From a virus: DNA of 25,249 bases. The first letter of the stretch is position 1, and each line of letters starts with the position of its first letter. The notes beneath the pieces are model-generated. The model searched no databases. It saw only the letters and a list, made by a program, of their open reading frames with translations, and was not told where the DNA came from. The position numbers and the translations under genes are program-made. The stretch spans positions 1 to 25,249 of IMG/VR virus record IMGVR_UViG_3300020185_000242; one strand, 5' to 3'. Of this stretch, positions 1-8,801 are shown in pieces.

Positions 1-901
1 CTTCCAATACTGCAATCTGAACTCCAGCAGTATAACGAGCAATAAATCTAACATTTTTAGACCCATCTAAATCTGCCATATCCAATACTTTGATTTCGTT
101 TTGGTCGTTTAATAAACCAGTTCCGAAATATAAGTTAGATTTCAAAGTTGATACCATTGTATCATCAGCTAATCCGTTTGCACATACAACCTTGATTCCA
201 TCGAAGTACTGAATATCGATATCTTGGTTTGTTCCCATTGCCATTGAACCGTTTCCACCTTTTCCATCTGCTTGGAATCCGCCTAATGCTCTCTTGTATG
301 CTCTCCATACGTTTTGAGATACATAAATGTATAAATCTTCGTTTCCGTATAAAGAAGATGGTACTGCATCAGCAACCTTTCCTAATTCATCGATTACGTT
401 TGCAGCAGTTACAGAAACTCCAGTAATGTCTTGACCAGCTGGTAAAGTAGCAGCAGTTAATAATGTAGCAAAACCATCAAATGTTCCAGCACCAGCAGTT
501 CCACTCCAGATGTCTTGTTCTGTTTGTTGTGCAATCTCTCCAGCCATTAATCCGATAAAGTAATCAGAAAATGTTGATGGCATATTGTCGTGTGCAGAAT
601 ACCCCATTGATACAGCTTCCCAGTCTGATTGAAAAGGAGTTTTACAAAGTTCTAAATTTACTTGTAATTCCTTTGGCTCAATAATTCTTTCAGTTAATAC
701 AACTGCTCCAGCATCTGTAAAGTCACAACTTGCATTTGCAATTGCTCCAGATAAACTTACTCTTTTTAATACTTCTTTAAACTTTACGTTTGGCTTAACT
801 TCGATTAATCCGTTTGCGATTGTGTTTCCAGAAAGCAACGCTGCCGAAACGTACTTACCCGCAAATTCCCCAGAATATGTACTCGTAATTGATAAACTCA
901 T
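1..901 (-). CDS. Major capsid protein (partial, C-terminus off the left edge)
   Basis: This is an open frame of 300 codons that starts with ATG at 901 and is still open at base 1. The N-terminus reads MSLSITSTYSGEFAGKY, followed by a long alpha/beta protein. Typical capsid features include EIAQQTEQDIWSG, a region around LYIYVSQNVWRAYKRAL and a late FIARYTAGVQI segment. It follows the prohead protease and a Glu-rich scaffold candidate, the usual place for the shell subunit, and is the last late gene in view. It should form the icosahedral shell, probably with the HK97 fold (inference from context and general look). The assignment to major capsid is fairly secure; the fold and full length cannot be judged from here. 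Confidence 0.8.
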   Translation of the reverse strand, partial: MSLSITSTYSGEFAGKYVSAALLSGNTIANGLIEVKPNVKFKEVLKRVSLSGAIANASCDFTDAGAVVLTERIIEPKELQVNLELCKTPFQSDWEAVSMGYSAHDNMPSTFSDYFIGLMAGEIAQQTEQDIWSGTAGAGTFDGFATLLTAATLPAGQDITGVSVTAANVIDELGKVADAVPSSLYGNEDLYIYVSQNVWRAYKRALGGFQADGKGGNGSMAMGTNQDIDIQYFDGIKVVCANGLADDTMVSTLKSNLYFGTGLLNDQNEIKVLDMADLDGSKNVRFIARYTAGVQIAVLE

Positions 902-910
902 AATTTTTTT

Positions 911-1492
911 TTATTTATTTAGTTTGTTAAAAATTCTACTCATTGTGTTATTCTTACCTTTTTGAGAGTAAAGGTTCAACTCTTTCTTTTCAGTTCCATT
1001 TTCTGGATTATGTGAAATCCCTTCAACTTCTTCTGATAATTCAACAGATACTTCTTCAACTTCAACCTCAACTTTTGCAAGTTTCAATTCAGCTATTTCA
1101 GTTCTTAACTTTTCGATTTCAGAAAAGAAAGTTTCCTTACTTACTGATTCGATTACCTTTTTTGGTGTAGCTGTTTCTGTTGATAAATCTTCTTCAACAA
1201 CTTCTGCCTCAACTGGTGCTTCTTCTTCTGCTGGTGCTTCTTCTTCTGCTCCAGCTTCTTTGATTTCTCCAATGATACCTTCTTCTGCAACAACGATTGT
1301 CATCCCATCAGCAGTAACATATTCTCCAACTGGTACTGCAACTCTTTCTTCATCTGCAACGACAAAGATTTCTGCACCAACTTCAAATGCTTCTGCTTCT
1401 AAAACAGCCCCATTATCAAGCTTCATTTGTTCCAACTTCACTTCGATACCGAGCAAAGTTCTAACTTTGTTTAATGTTTGATTTGTGTTCAT
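911..1492 (-). CDS. Acidic head protein, probable scaffold
   Basis: This 193-residue protein has two parts. Residues 1-80 are predicted beta-rich (LEAEAFEVGAEIFVVADEE, then VPVGEYVTADGMTIVVAEE). Residues 80-165 are extremely Glu/Ala/Val-rich with a coiled-coil stretch around TFFSEIEKLRTEIAELKLAK. The C-terminus is short and basic (SRIFNKLNK). It ends 9 bp before the major capsid start and lies downstream of the protease gene. An acidic, helical protein with a basic tail beside the capsid gene fits an internal scaffold that guides shell assembly and is then removed by the protease. That role is inferred from position and composition. A decoration protein is the main alternative. Confidence 0.55.
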   Translation of the reverse strand: MNTNQTLNKVRTLLGIEVKLEQMKLDNGAVLEAEAFEVGAEIFVVADEERVAVPVGEYVTADGMTIVVAEEGIIGEIKEAGAEEEAPAEEEAPVEAEVVEEDLSTETATPKKVIESVSKETFFSEIEKLRTEIAELKLAKVEVEVEEVSVELSEEVEGISHNPENGTEKKELNLYSQKGKNNTMSRIFNKLNK

Positions 1493-1540
1493 ATTTATAT
1501 AATAAAATTTAGTTATTATTTTGCGTTTTGGTTAATTTAA

Positions 1541-1927
1541 TTATTTCGGCTTATCATATAATCTTCTTAAATCTGGAATTAAACCATCTAACATTCTTGA
1601 AGAATCATTTGCTTTCTTTAAACCATCAACAGAATCAAAATCAACTCCTAAATCCATAGCAGCTTGATTAATTTCTGCAACATCGTTTTCTAATTTACTT
1701 CTATCACCAGCAACATCATCAAGAATATCTTGAAAATCTTGCCACGCTTTTCTATATGAATTAAATGCGTTTGAAATATTGCCCTCTGCTTTTTTTAATT
1801 TATTATCTAATTTGTCAAAATCTTTTAATACTGCTGGTGCTTTCCTTGCCAACTCAATCTTTTGCGTTGACAATTCTGTTTTCTCTTCTTTAAATAATTT
1901 GTTAAATACTTCTCTTTGTGTTTTCAT
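1541..1927 (-). CDS. Helical phage protein of unknown function
   Basis: A 128-residue charged, almost wholly helical protein. Residues 25-75 show heptad-like Leu/Ile spacing (APAVLKDFDKLDNKLKKAE), and the C-terminal half carries LGVDFDSVDGLKKANDSSRM. It has no Cys, no signal peptide and no membrane segment. It lies between the protease gene (with a tiny Cys protein) and the scaffold candidate, so it is part of the head-assembly segment of the late operon. A role as internal head or assembly factor is possible from context only. I do not recognise the family. Confidence 0.6.
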   Translation of the reverse strand: MKTQREVFNKLFKEEKTELSTQKIELARKAPAVLKDFDKLDNKLKKAEGNISNAFNSYRKAWQDFQDILDDVAGDRSKLENDVAEINQAAMDLGVDFDSVDGLKKANDSSRMLDGLIPDLRRLYDKPK

Positions 1928-1940
1928 TATATATATTAAT

Positions 1941-2078
1941 TTAGTTTTCGTCTTCTATTGCGTTTATTCTACCGATTCCTTGCTTCCAATATTCGGGTGC
2001 ATTACATTCTTTACCTTGATTCGTTTTACACTCAATTGAGTATGTATTTTTACACTTACAATAAACTGCTCTACTCAT
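1941..2078 (-). CDS. Small Cys-rich protein, possible zinc finger
   Basis: A 45-residue frame, MSRAVYCKCKNTYSIEC and onward, ending in NAIEDEN. The ATG at 2078 overlaps the TAA of the upstream protease by one base (TAATG), which suggests translational coupling. Four cysteines at residues 7, 9, 17 and 25 fall in a CxC-x7-C-x7-C arrangement that could bind one zinc ion. The gene fills the space between its neighbours and stops 13 bp before the next start codon. Function unknown. Confidence 0.55.
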   Translation of the reverse strand: MSRAVYCKCKNTYSIECKTNQGKECNAPEYWKQGIGRINAIEDEN

Positions 2079-2665
2079 TATGATAATGCTTTTTTAAGTT
2101 CGTTGATTAGTTTTTCTTCAGCAGATAAATCTTCTTTTAACTCTTCGTTTGGTCGCTCTAACTTATCAGCAAAATATCCCTCAATTGAAAAACCTTTTAC
2201 CTTACCAGTTTTCACATAGTCATTCCAAAGGTCTTCATTCTCAACTTTAACAGAACCCATCCAAGTACCAACTGGTACATCCAAACCATACAAAGCAGTT
2301 TTATCTTTTGCTTTGTCTTCAACTATCCAACTTTCAACTAATGTTAAACCTTTTAATTGTTTATCGTGTTCTAATGTTGATTGTGATTGATTACCATTCT
2401 GTAAATACATTTGAGATGCTCTTGCAACTGTTTTCTTTGAAAAGAATATATAGTATTCTTCTTCTCCGTTTCTTCTGTATATCGGCTTCTGTGGTATTAA
2501 TAAAGCACCCATTAATAAACGCTTCTCTTTGTTTATTTCTGCAAGTTTAATTTCTTGGTTGTTAAGTGCTATAAAATCAGATTCAATTGCTGGATTTTCA
2601 ACAACGCTAATTGCCTCAACTCCAATAGCTTCATCTTCATCTAAAATTAATTCTATCATTTTCAT
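2078..2665 (-). CDS. XkdF-like prohead serine protease (Peptidase_S78_2 type)
   Basis: A 195-residue protein resembling the XkdF family of phage prohead proteases. The core runs from LLMGALLIPQKPIYRRNGEE (about 50-69) through STLEHDKQL (96-104), LVESWIVED (109-117), VPVGTWMGSVKV (130-141) to GKVKGFSIEGYF (154-165). His100 and Ser160 are the likely catalytic pair in the HK97/herpesvirus protease arrangement. Such enzymes cleave scaffold and capsid N-termini inside the prohead and then themselves. The gene sits upstream of the scaffold and capsid genes, as expected. The first Met (2665) is used here; an in-frame ATG two codons later is also possible. The leader carries a repeated element also found before the tail chaperone gene. 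Confidence 0.82.
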   Translation of the reverse strand: MKMIELILDEDEAIGVEAISVVENPAIESDFIALNNQEIKLAEINKEKRLLMGALLIPQKPIYRRNGEEEYYIFFSKKTVARASQMYLQNGNQSQSTLEHDKQLKGLTLVESWIVEDKAKDKTALYGLDVPVGTWMGSVKVENEDLWNDYVKTGKVKGFSIEGYFADKLERPNEELKEDLSAEEKLINELKKALS

Positions 2666-2710
2666 AATTATATAATACTTTTAAGTTAATATTTTATATT
2701 TTGTTTGTAA

Positions 2711-4567
2711 TTAAATTGATGCACCTTCAATTGTATTCCTATCCATTTCTTGTGAAGTTGTAACGTCAGCAGAAACTACATAAGCCCTCGTTGGTTCTTG
2801 TGATTGTGAACCGATAGAATCAGCCAATTGACTTGTTTCACTTGCTCCAACAACATTAAACGCTGGAGGTGCAGATGGAATGCTAACACCACCACCAGAT
2901 GGAGCAGAACCGCCACCCCCAGAATTTGGTATTTTAACCGCTGTTATTTGTTTAACAGTTTTTAAACCAGTTGATAAGATACCAGCAGCATTTACAAATT
3001 TTAAAGCAGTATCAAAAGGAGTAAAAGTTTTTGCTGCTAATGCATCTGTTACACCTTGATAGGTATTCATTGTTGCGGCTGCTATTGCCATACCTTTTCC
3101 AGCAGCAGTACTTTCTCCAAGCACAGAACTCAATGAACCCAACGCTCCAATTGTTCCTTGCACCCTTTTCTTGGTTGCTTCTTCTTGTACTTTTTCAAGG
3201 TCTATTTTTGCCTTTGCAATCTCTTTTGTTCTTGTTAAATCTGTTTGCCTTGATTGTTCTGTAAATTCATTCAATGCTATTTCAGCATCAATCTTTGCTT
3301 GTGTTCCAGCATTTGCATTTTCAACGATAGCTTCTAACCTTAAAGTTTCTTGTTCTTTTTCAAGTTCATCAATTTCTTTTAATTTAGTTAACCTTAAAAG
3401 TTCATCTTCTATTTGTTCAGCATTAAACCTTTTTTGTTCGATGCTTAAATTAGATTCTGATTCTAACCTTGCGTTTGTTAACTCTAAAGATTCTTTATTA
3501 AGAGCATTTTCGTTTGACATTTGCTCTGAACGAATACCTTCAATTTGTGCCCTAACTGCTGCTAATTCTTTTACAGCTTCTATCTGTGCAACTTGTGATT
3601 CAACATTGTTTTTATCTCTTTTAAGGTCAGCATTTGCAACTCTTAACTGCATTTGTGCTTGTGCTAACATTCCTTTTTCAGCATCAGCAATCTTTACAAG
3701 TAATTCATCATTTGCTTTTTTACGCTCCGCAATTGACTTCGTTTCATCATCTCTTATTTGTCGTAATTTTTCCGCTTGTCTATCAAAAGTTTCAAAGATT
3801 AAACCTTGTCTTGCAGCAGCTAATTCAGCAGATTTCTGTAAATCAACATTTGCTTTTGCAGTATCGTAAGCAGCAGTAACACTTACTTTTCCAAGTTCTT
3901 CAATAACTGTTGAACCAACTTTACCAACCTCTGAAACCGCTTCTCCGAAATTATTATAGATTGTTACCGCAGCACCAACTGCTTCATCAGCAACTTCTTT
4001 CATATTGTCTTTGGTTTCTAAAATAGCAGCATTTAATCTTTTAATTTCTTTTGGGTCGCCATCTCCAAAAAAGGATTCCTCCCAAGCTAATTGTGCTGCT
4101 TGCATACCTAACTGAATGCCGTAAAAAGCCATTTTAAAAGGTGCTAACACAGATGTTAGAATACCACTCATAACCTTTCCAAGTGCATCGAATTGGTCTG
4201 TTGATTGTGTTAATACATCGTAAATATTTGTAAAAGCATTTACAACTTCTCCAACAACAATAGCAGCAGTTTCAAAAACTGTATTAAATAAATCAACCGC
4301 TTTCTGGTTTTGAGAAAATAGTTCTTTTAAGCTACTTAATGCGGATATAACTAAACCAATACCAATTGCCTTTAAAGTTGTACCAACAGCTTTGATTCCT
4401 TTTGCAGCACTCTTTGAAGCACCTTGAACACCCTTTAAAGATTTCTCTGTTGCTTTATTTGAACTAACAACTTCTTTATTTAAGTCCTCAACACTTTTCG
4501 CAACCGAATCAATTCCCTTTAATGCCTTGTCTGTTTTTGCTTGTAATTCAACAACTATTTTTTCCAT
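2711..4567 (-). CDS. Tail tape measure protein
   Basis: This 618-residue protein has the build of a tape measure. A Lys/Ser/Ala-rich helical start (LQAKTDKALKGIDSVAKSVE) is followed by hydrophobic helices around residues 65-80 (AIGIGLVISALSSLKELF) and 100-115. A long Glu/Ala/Leu/Arg coiled coil spans about 215-480. A second hydrophobic Gly/Ala patch (IGALGSLSSVLGESTAAGKG) precedes a low-complexity Gly/Ser/Pro linker near 550 (GGGGSAPSGGG). Tape measures set tail length and fill the tube; at about 1.5 angstrom per residue this one would suit a tail of roughly 90 nm. It starts inside the end of a 47-residue gene. Unusually, it is followed directly by head genes and is separated from the chaperone by several genes. 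Confidence 0.85.
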   Translation of the reverse strand: MEKIVVELQAKTDKALKGIDSVAKSVEDLNKEVVSSNKATEKSLKGVQGASKSAAKGIKAVGTTLKAIGIGLVISALSSLKELFSQNQKAVDLFNTVFETAAIVVGEVVNAFTNIYDVLTQSTDQFDALGKVMSGILTSVLAPFKMAFYGIQLGMQAAQLAWEESFFGDGDPKEIKRLNAAILETKDNMKEVADEAVGAAVTIYNNFGEAVSEVGKVGSTVIEELGKVSVTAAYDTAKANVDLQKSAELAAARQGLIFETFDRQAEKLRQIRDDETKSIAERKKANDELLVKIADAEKGMLAQAQMQLRVANADLKRDKNNVESQVAQIEAVKELAAVRAQIEGIRSEQMSNENALNKESLELTNARLESESNLSIEQKRFNAEQIEDELLRLTKLKEIDELEKEQETLRLEAIVENANAGTQAKIDAEIALNEFTEQSRQTDLTRTKEIAKAKIDLEKVQEEATKKRVQGTIGALGSLSSVLGESTAAGKGMAIAAATMNTYQGVTDALAAKTFTPFDTALKFVNAAGILSTGLKTVKQITAVKIPNSGGGGSAPSGGGVSIPSAPPAFNVVGASETSQLADSIGSQSQEPTRAYVVSADVTTSQEMDRNTIEGASI

Positions 4568-4698
4568 CTTATATCTTGTTTTTGTCTTGTAAATATTTCT
4601 TTAAAACTATCTGGAAACTTATTTTTTCCCTTTGCTAACTGCACAACCTCTGCCTTACAATCTGTATCCTTTAATAAATCTAATATTTCTTTTATCAT
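4555..4698 (-). CDS. Small protein between baseplate-like and tape measure genes
   Basis: A 47-residue frame, MIKEILDLLKDTDCKAEVVQ and onward, ending TRQKQDIRWKK. Its ATG overlaps the stop of the upstream 675-residue gene in an ATGA junction, and its TAG lies 13 bp inside the tape measure gene, a tight fit typical of a translated coupled gene. It is basic at the C-terminus and probably helical. Function unknown. Confidence 0.6.
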   Translation of the reverse strand: MIKEILDLLKDTDCKAEVVQLAKGKNKFPDSFKEIFTRQKQDIRWKK

Positions 4699-6722
4699 AA
4701 GTCATTTAATAATTCAATTTCAGATTTACCATTCTTGAAATTTGTTGTTATAGAATTTATTTTATATTGATGGTCTCCAATTATAAACCTATCCGCTAAA
4801 CTATAATTTAATAATATTTTCATTGGTAAGTAAGCACTTATTTTTGTAATTCTGTTCTTTGGATTAAATACACTTGTTATATAGTTTTTATAAAACACTT
4901 CAAATAAAGTATCTGTAAAATCATTTAAACCAGTATATTCATTTACTTCTGCATAAAAGTTTATGTTTTGTGTTCCGCTCATTCTACTTAAATAAACACT
5001 ATTTGATGGTATATTATAAATAGTTTGTTGAACGTGTGTTGTTTCATCTGTTAAAAAAGAAATAGTTGTAGTATTTGTTGACTGTCTAATAGGATAAAAT
5101 ATTAACGGCTTACCAAAATAACTTTCTTGATTATCATCTACATAATAACCAACTTGAACAGTTGTATTTAAATTATTATTTTCATTTACTAAACGCTCAT
5201 ATTTTAATTGTGAAAATGGTGTTTTAATATTATAGATTCCACCATCTAATTTTTCGCCACCTACATAAGATTCTTTTCCCCAAGTTTTACCAAATTTTTG
5301 AGAATGGTTTGCTGCTAAAAATGTTTTTGTGTCTTCGTGTTCAAAATTTATTTCTCTATATGGCAAAGATATATTAACAGAACTTTTACTATTGTCAACG
5401 TATTTTGTAATGTCATAAGAACCTCCATCATTATAAAAATCATCTAAAGTTTTTACAATTATATCTCCACTATTTTTATCAATATAAGCAGTCAAATTAA
5501 ACGTTTTAAATATTCCAGTTAAGAAATCAATAGTTTTCATTTCTGGTATTTGTTGACTAATAATAAATTCAAATAAACTAACGTGATTATATGTTCCAGT
5601 TGGATAAACTGCATTTTCATCAGCACCGCCATATGGTCTGTATGTTATATCCCATTCAATTTCAGAAAAAGTTATATCAGTTGAAGATTCTATAAAAACA
5701 GTATAATCCCCTCTTTGAATATCAAAATCTGATTCATCAATTAAAACCCCTTGCGTTATACTACCAGTATTGTAAACCTCAACCCCATCTTTTTGCAAAG
5801 AAACTTTATAAGAATCTGTTGTTGTTGATGTAAAGGTTAAGCTATACGATAAGTATCTTGTTGGGTCTCCACTTACTCTCATTGTAGTTGAACTAACCAT
5901 TTCTGTTGCTGCAACTGGTTGAGATATTGTACCAAGCCAACCATCAACAATTGATTGATTAACACCAGTTAGATTTTCAACATTCCCTTTCTTTCTGTGT
6001 AACCAAAGAAATAAATTATAGTAATGCTCATTTGAACTATTGAAAAAGTCATCACTAAAAGTAAGACCATATTTTGTTGCAATTGCTTCTACTATTTTAG
6101 AAACTCTAATAGCGTATTTTAAATCACTCCAAAGAACTCCGTGATTGTGACCACTACCAGTTTCATAATATAAATTGCCACTTAACAAATCATCGTGTGC
6201 GTGTCCAGAAGTACTATCGTAAAATAACCTCTTTGTGTGAGAAATCAAAGGCACAATTACATCGTTTGTAGTAGGGTCAAATGTTAAAGCACTTCTAACG
6301 GCAGTATTACTATACTCTTTGTCGTATGTAGTTAAGTCCAAAGATTGTAGTTTATCATCGCCTAATAGGTCTTTTAAGGTAACTGTACTACCAAAGAATG
6401 TTATTCTATATGTATGTGGTTTATTGTCCTTTAAATCAACTCCCTCAAGTTTTATTTTACCATCTTTAAAAGGTAAACTATTTAGTTCGATATAAGAATC
6501 CTTTTTAATTCTTGCATCAAAACCATCAACTATATCAAAATTATAATAATGCTTAAATATCTTGTTATTTGTTTTACTTGCTGGTAAACTAAACGTTCTT
6601 GAAAATGCTGTGAATATCTTACCAATATCTTTAACGTTCTGAATGGTATCTGTTATTGAAACAGTTTCATCCTTGAACATATCAACTCTTTCTCCCTCAA
6701 TATATAGTTGTATATTTTGCAT
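4695..6722 (-). CDS. Large tail protein, probable baseplate hub
   Basis: A 675-residue beta-rich protein. The N-terminus (IQLYIEGERVDMFKDETVSI) is followed by FSRTFSLPASKTNNKIF and ITFFGSTVTLKDLL. A middle segment reads MKTIDFLTGIFKTFNLTAYI and DIIVKTLDDFYNDGG; the C-terminus is LADRFIIGDHQYKINSITT followed by a final SEIELLNDL. The pattern of a domain near LTGIFKTFNLTAYID, then a strand reporting on a coordinate-like term, resembles tail hub or tail-associated proteins of siphoviruses. It abuts the upstream 374-residue tail gene with no gap. The tail assignment is fairly firm from context; the hub role is inferred. Confidence 0.6.
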   Translation of the reverse strand: MQNIQLYIEGERVDMFKDETVSITDTIQNVKDIGKIFTAFSRTFSLPASKTNNKIFKHYYNFDIVDGFDARIKKDSYIELNSLPFKDGKIKLEGVDLKDNKPHTYRITFFGSTVTLKDLLGDDKLQSLDLTTYDKEYSNTAVRSALTFDPTTNDVIVPLISHTKRLFYDSTSGHAHDDLLSGNLYYETGSGHNHGVLWSDLKYAIRVSKIVEAIATKYGLTFSDDFFNSSNEHYYNLFLWLHRKKGNVENLTGVNQSIVDGWLGTISQPVAATEMVSSTTMRVSGDPTRYLSYSLTFTSTTTDSYKVSLQKDGVEVYNTGSITQGVLIDESDFDIQRGDYTVFIESSTDITFSEIEWDITYRPYGGADENAVYPTGTYNHVSLFEFIISQQIPEMKTIDFLTGIFKTFNLTAYIDKNSGDIIVKTLDDFYNDGGSYDITKYVDNSKSSVNISLPYREINFEHEDTKTFLAANHSQKFGKTWGKESYVGGEKLDGGIYNIKTPFSQLKYERLVNENNNLNTTVQVGYYVDDNQESYFGKPLIFYPIRQSTNTTTISFLTDETTHVQQTIYNIPSNSVYLSRMSGTQNINFYAEVNEYTGLNDFTDTLFEVFYKNYITSVFNPKNRITKISAYLPMKILLNYSLADRFIIGDHQYKINSITTNFKNGKSEIELLNDL

Positions 6723-7847
6723 CTATCGAATGTTGTTTATAGCATCAAAAGAATAAGATAGTTCTATTGTGTAATCAACTAACTTATCATTTACACTTGT
6801 TTTAAATTTTAAGTTTTTACTTTCTACATTCATTGGTATGTTCTTTCCATCAACACGCATCCAAACCAATTCAGATTGCAACAACTCTTGCATTGGTGCA
6901 TTATACTCTTCGCTTACATAACCAGTATTAAGTGTTATTTTCTTTGTTGATTTTACATTGAAAGCTACATTCTGATGTTCATTTGTTCCATAAAAACCAT
7001 CTGTATTTGATTTCTTAAATTGCTCTCTTGTTGTACCTAAAGTTTCATCTGATTTTTTAAAGAACCATAAATCTTGAAAAGCACCCCATCGATTAATAAA
7101 CACAACTTTTTTTGGTTCGTATTTACATTCGTCAACAGTAATAACTTTTATTGTTTCTAATCCTTCAGTTGTTCCAATTCTTACTTCATCAACTTCATAC
7201 AATTCGTATTCATCTAAAAATTGTTTTACACATTCATTTTCTTCGTAAACCGCTTTTGGATAACTAACCGATGATGCACTTTCAATCCTATCTTTAAAAC
7301 TTTGTGAGGTGTAACCAGTATTACTAACATAATCAACACCACTAAATTTAACCATACCGCCAACTTGAGAATGTACTATCTCTCCTTTATAAAGAAAAGC
7401 AACGCTTGTTGTGTTCTCTGTTGCATAAGGAATTGATATTTCTGAATCAGCAAGTTTATAGATAACTTTATTTGAAAGTAAACAACCCTTTGTGACTTCT
7501 GGATTTCTACCATCTTCAAAGTAGCCATAGCCATCAAGACCAATTTTATCAACCGAAGTTGTAGAAACAACAGTACCAGTTCCATTTACACCAGTATAAG
7601 ATGTACCAACTAATTCAAATTCAACATTGTCAACAAGTTTTTCATTATTGTCGTAAAGGTAAATACCAACGTAATCTCTTACCAATTCTGAATACTCAAA
7701 ATTTATAAAAGTGTTGGTTCTTCTGTTTTTTATAATTTCATATAAAACAAATCCATTTGAATTTTTTATCTCAAGTTTTACAGAACCTCCAACTGGTGCT
7801 GATTTAGTGAAATACGCTGGACTTCTTAATAGTACATAATCTGCCAT
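6723..7847 (-). CDS. Tail protein, possibly distal tail or baseplate component
   Basis: A 374-residue beta-rich protein. It begins MADYVLLRSPAYFTKSAPVG and continues with strands such as VKLEIKNSNGFVLYEIIKN. Cys residues lie near 122, 205 and 240. Its last part, NLKFKTSVNDKLVDYTIELS, has the style of phage structural beta domains. It ends exactly one base before the hub candidate begins and follows the two tail-completion genes after a 1-bp gap, so the four are likely co-translated. I infer a structural tail role from this cassette; the specific part (distal tail, minor tail or receptor-linked) cannot be decided here. Confidence 0.55.
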   Translation of the reverse strand: MADYVLLRSPAYFTKSAPVGGSVKLEIKNSNGFVLYEIIKNRRTNTFINFEYSELVRDYVGIYLYDNNEKLVDNVEFELVGTSYTGVNGTGTVVSTTSVDKIGLDGYGYFEDGRNPEVTKGCLLSNKVIYKLADSEISIPYATENTTSVAFLYKGEIVHSQVGGMVKFSGVDYVSNTGYTSQSFKDRIESASSVSYPKAVYEENECVKQFLDEYELYEVDEVRIGTTEGLETIKVITVDECKYEPKKVVFINRWGAFQDLWFFKKSDETLGTTREQFKKSNTDGFYGTNEHQNVAFNVKSTKKITLNTGYVSEEYNAPMQELLQSELVWMRVDGKNIPMNVESKNLKFKTSVNDKLVDYTIELSYSFDAINNIR

Positions 7848-7848
7848 C

Positions 7849-8352
7849 TTATTTGTTGTTTATTGTATTCTTCATTAATTGTTCTACATCTAATTTGTAT
7901 GCTTCTATCAAATCTTTACTTAATCCTTTGAATGCTTTTTCAAATGGTTTTGTAAAGAATAAACTCGGTTTAATACCATTATTATAAATACTTCTTGCAA
8001 TCATAAACTGCAATGATTTTCTGCTGATGAATTTACCATCCTTATCTCTTGGTGCAATACCTTTCTTTACAATCCACTTATCCATTTTTGATGGAGGAGG
8101 CATTTTGCTTGTATATGAATATGGTGTGTTATATTTTTTCTTTACACCACTTACACCCTTATCTTGAAATAATCCATAATCTTCCATCAAGAAAGATAAC
8201 TCAAAACTGTTTTTAGAAACCTTTACTTCGGAATCTAAACTATTATATAAATCTTTTGAACTGTTCTTTTTGCCCCTTGTTAGATTCGCTCTTGATTGGC
8301 TTATAACATATTTAGCAAACCTATTTAGTTCGTCTTTTACATTGGCTAACAT
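7849..8352 (-). CDS. Neck or tail completion protein, HK97 gp10-like
   Basis: A 167-residue basic protein. Features resembling gp10-type tail completion or head-tail joining proteins are an N-terminal helix with ISQSRANLTRGKKNSSKDLY, a central FLMEDYGLFQDKGVSG motif, a Tyr/Pro/Lys-rich loop (KYNTPYSYTSKMPPPSKMDK), and a C-terminal helix ending in SLFFTKPFEKAFKGL. The segment YGLFQDKGVSG matches the typical 'aYa.y.EfGt' strand-loop position of the gp10 fold. It overlaps the upstream gene by 7 bp. Such proteins cap the tail or connect it to the head. Family assignment is by pattern, so moderate. Confidence 0.55.
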   Translation of the reverse strand: MLANVKDELNRFAKYVISQSRANLTRGKKNSSKDLYNSLDSEVKVSKNSFELSFLMEDYGLFQDKGVSGVKKKYNTPYSYTSKMPPPSKMDKWIVKKGIAPRDKDGKFISRKSLQFMIARSIYNNGIKPSLFFTKPFEKAFKGLSKDLIEAYKLDVEQLMKNTINNK

Positions 8353-8801
8353 ATCTCAATATCATTTGGAATAAGTACATCAAACGTTAATGCCCATCCA
8401 GCCATTTCATTTTCAAACCTATCGTAAAAAGGTTCAAGGTTTGGTGTGCCATCTAACTGATATAAATCTTGGTGTAATGTACCACCTCTTAAAACTTGCA
8501 CCAGCTTATTAAGAACCGCCAACTGTGTGTTCAATATATCTTGCTCGTTGTTATTACCTCTGAATATATCAATCACTTCTTCCTTTGAAAAGTCAACAAC
8601 ATCCATCGACAAAACAGATAAACTAAAACGTAATACACTATCTTCATTTCCTACATTATTAACAATGATGTGAGATAATGGAAACATCGTTTGCTTTGAT
8701 AAATCTATCCTTGTAATATCCCCACTTGTAACTGTGTTTACATTCACATCTGCCAACAGTTGGTTCTTTATTGTTTCCGTTACTTGATAAAATCCTTTCA
8801 T
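8346..8801 (-). CDS. Probable tail terminator or minor tail protein
   Basis: A 151-residue protein beginning MKGFYQVTETIKNQLLADVN. It contains ITRIDLSKQTMFPLSHIIVN, a predicted strand-rich centre and a C-terminal MAGWALTFDVLIPND. Size, position just before the gp10-like gene, and an N-terminal helix followed by beta strands fit tail terminator (gpU/gp17-like) proteins that cap the tail tube. The start codon comes immediately after the TAA of the -1 frame extension of the tail chaperone gene, so that extension and this gene abut. The role is inferred. Confidence 0.5.
   Translation of the reverse strand: MKGFYQVTETIKNQLLADVNVNTVTSGDITRIDLSKQTMFPLSHIIVNNVGNEDSVLRFSLSVLSMDVVDFSKEEVIDIFRGNNNEQDILNTQLAVLNKLVQVLRGGTLHQDLYQLDGTPNLEPFYDRFENEMAGWALTFDVLIPNDIEIC

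Noticed and set aside
1260-1481. Plus-strand Ser/Thr-rich frame of 73 codons
   Set aside because: Mirror of the Glu/Val-rich scaffold candidate; not independent.
3171-3869. Plus-strand frame of 232 codons
   Set aside because: It lies wholly opposite the tape measure gene, and its Ser/Cys/Phe-rich content is what an antisense of a coiled coil gives. No plus-strand neighbour or promoter supports it.
7376-7585. Minus-strand frame of 69 codons inside the 374-residue tail gene
   Set aside because: Alternative frame inside a clear tail gene with a biased Leu/Gln content; no sign of independent translation.
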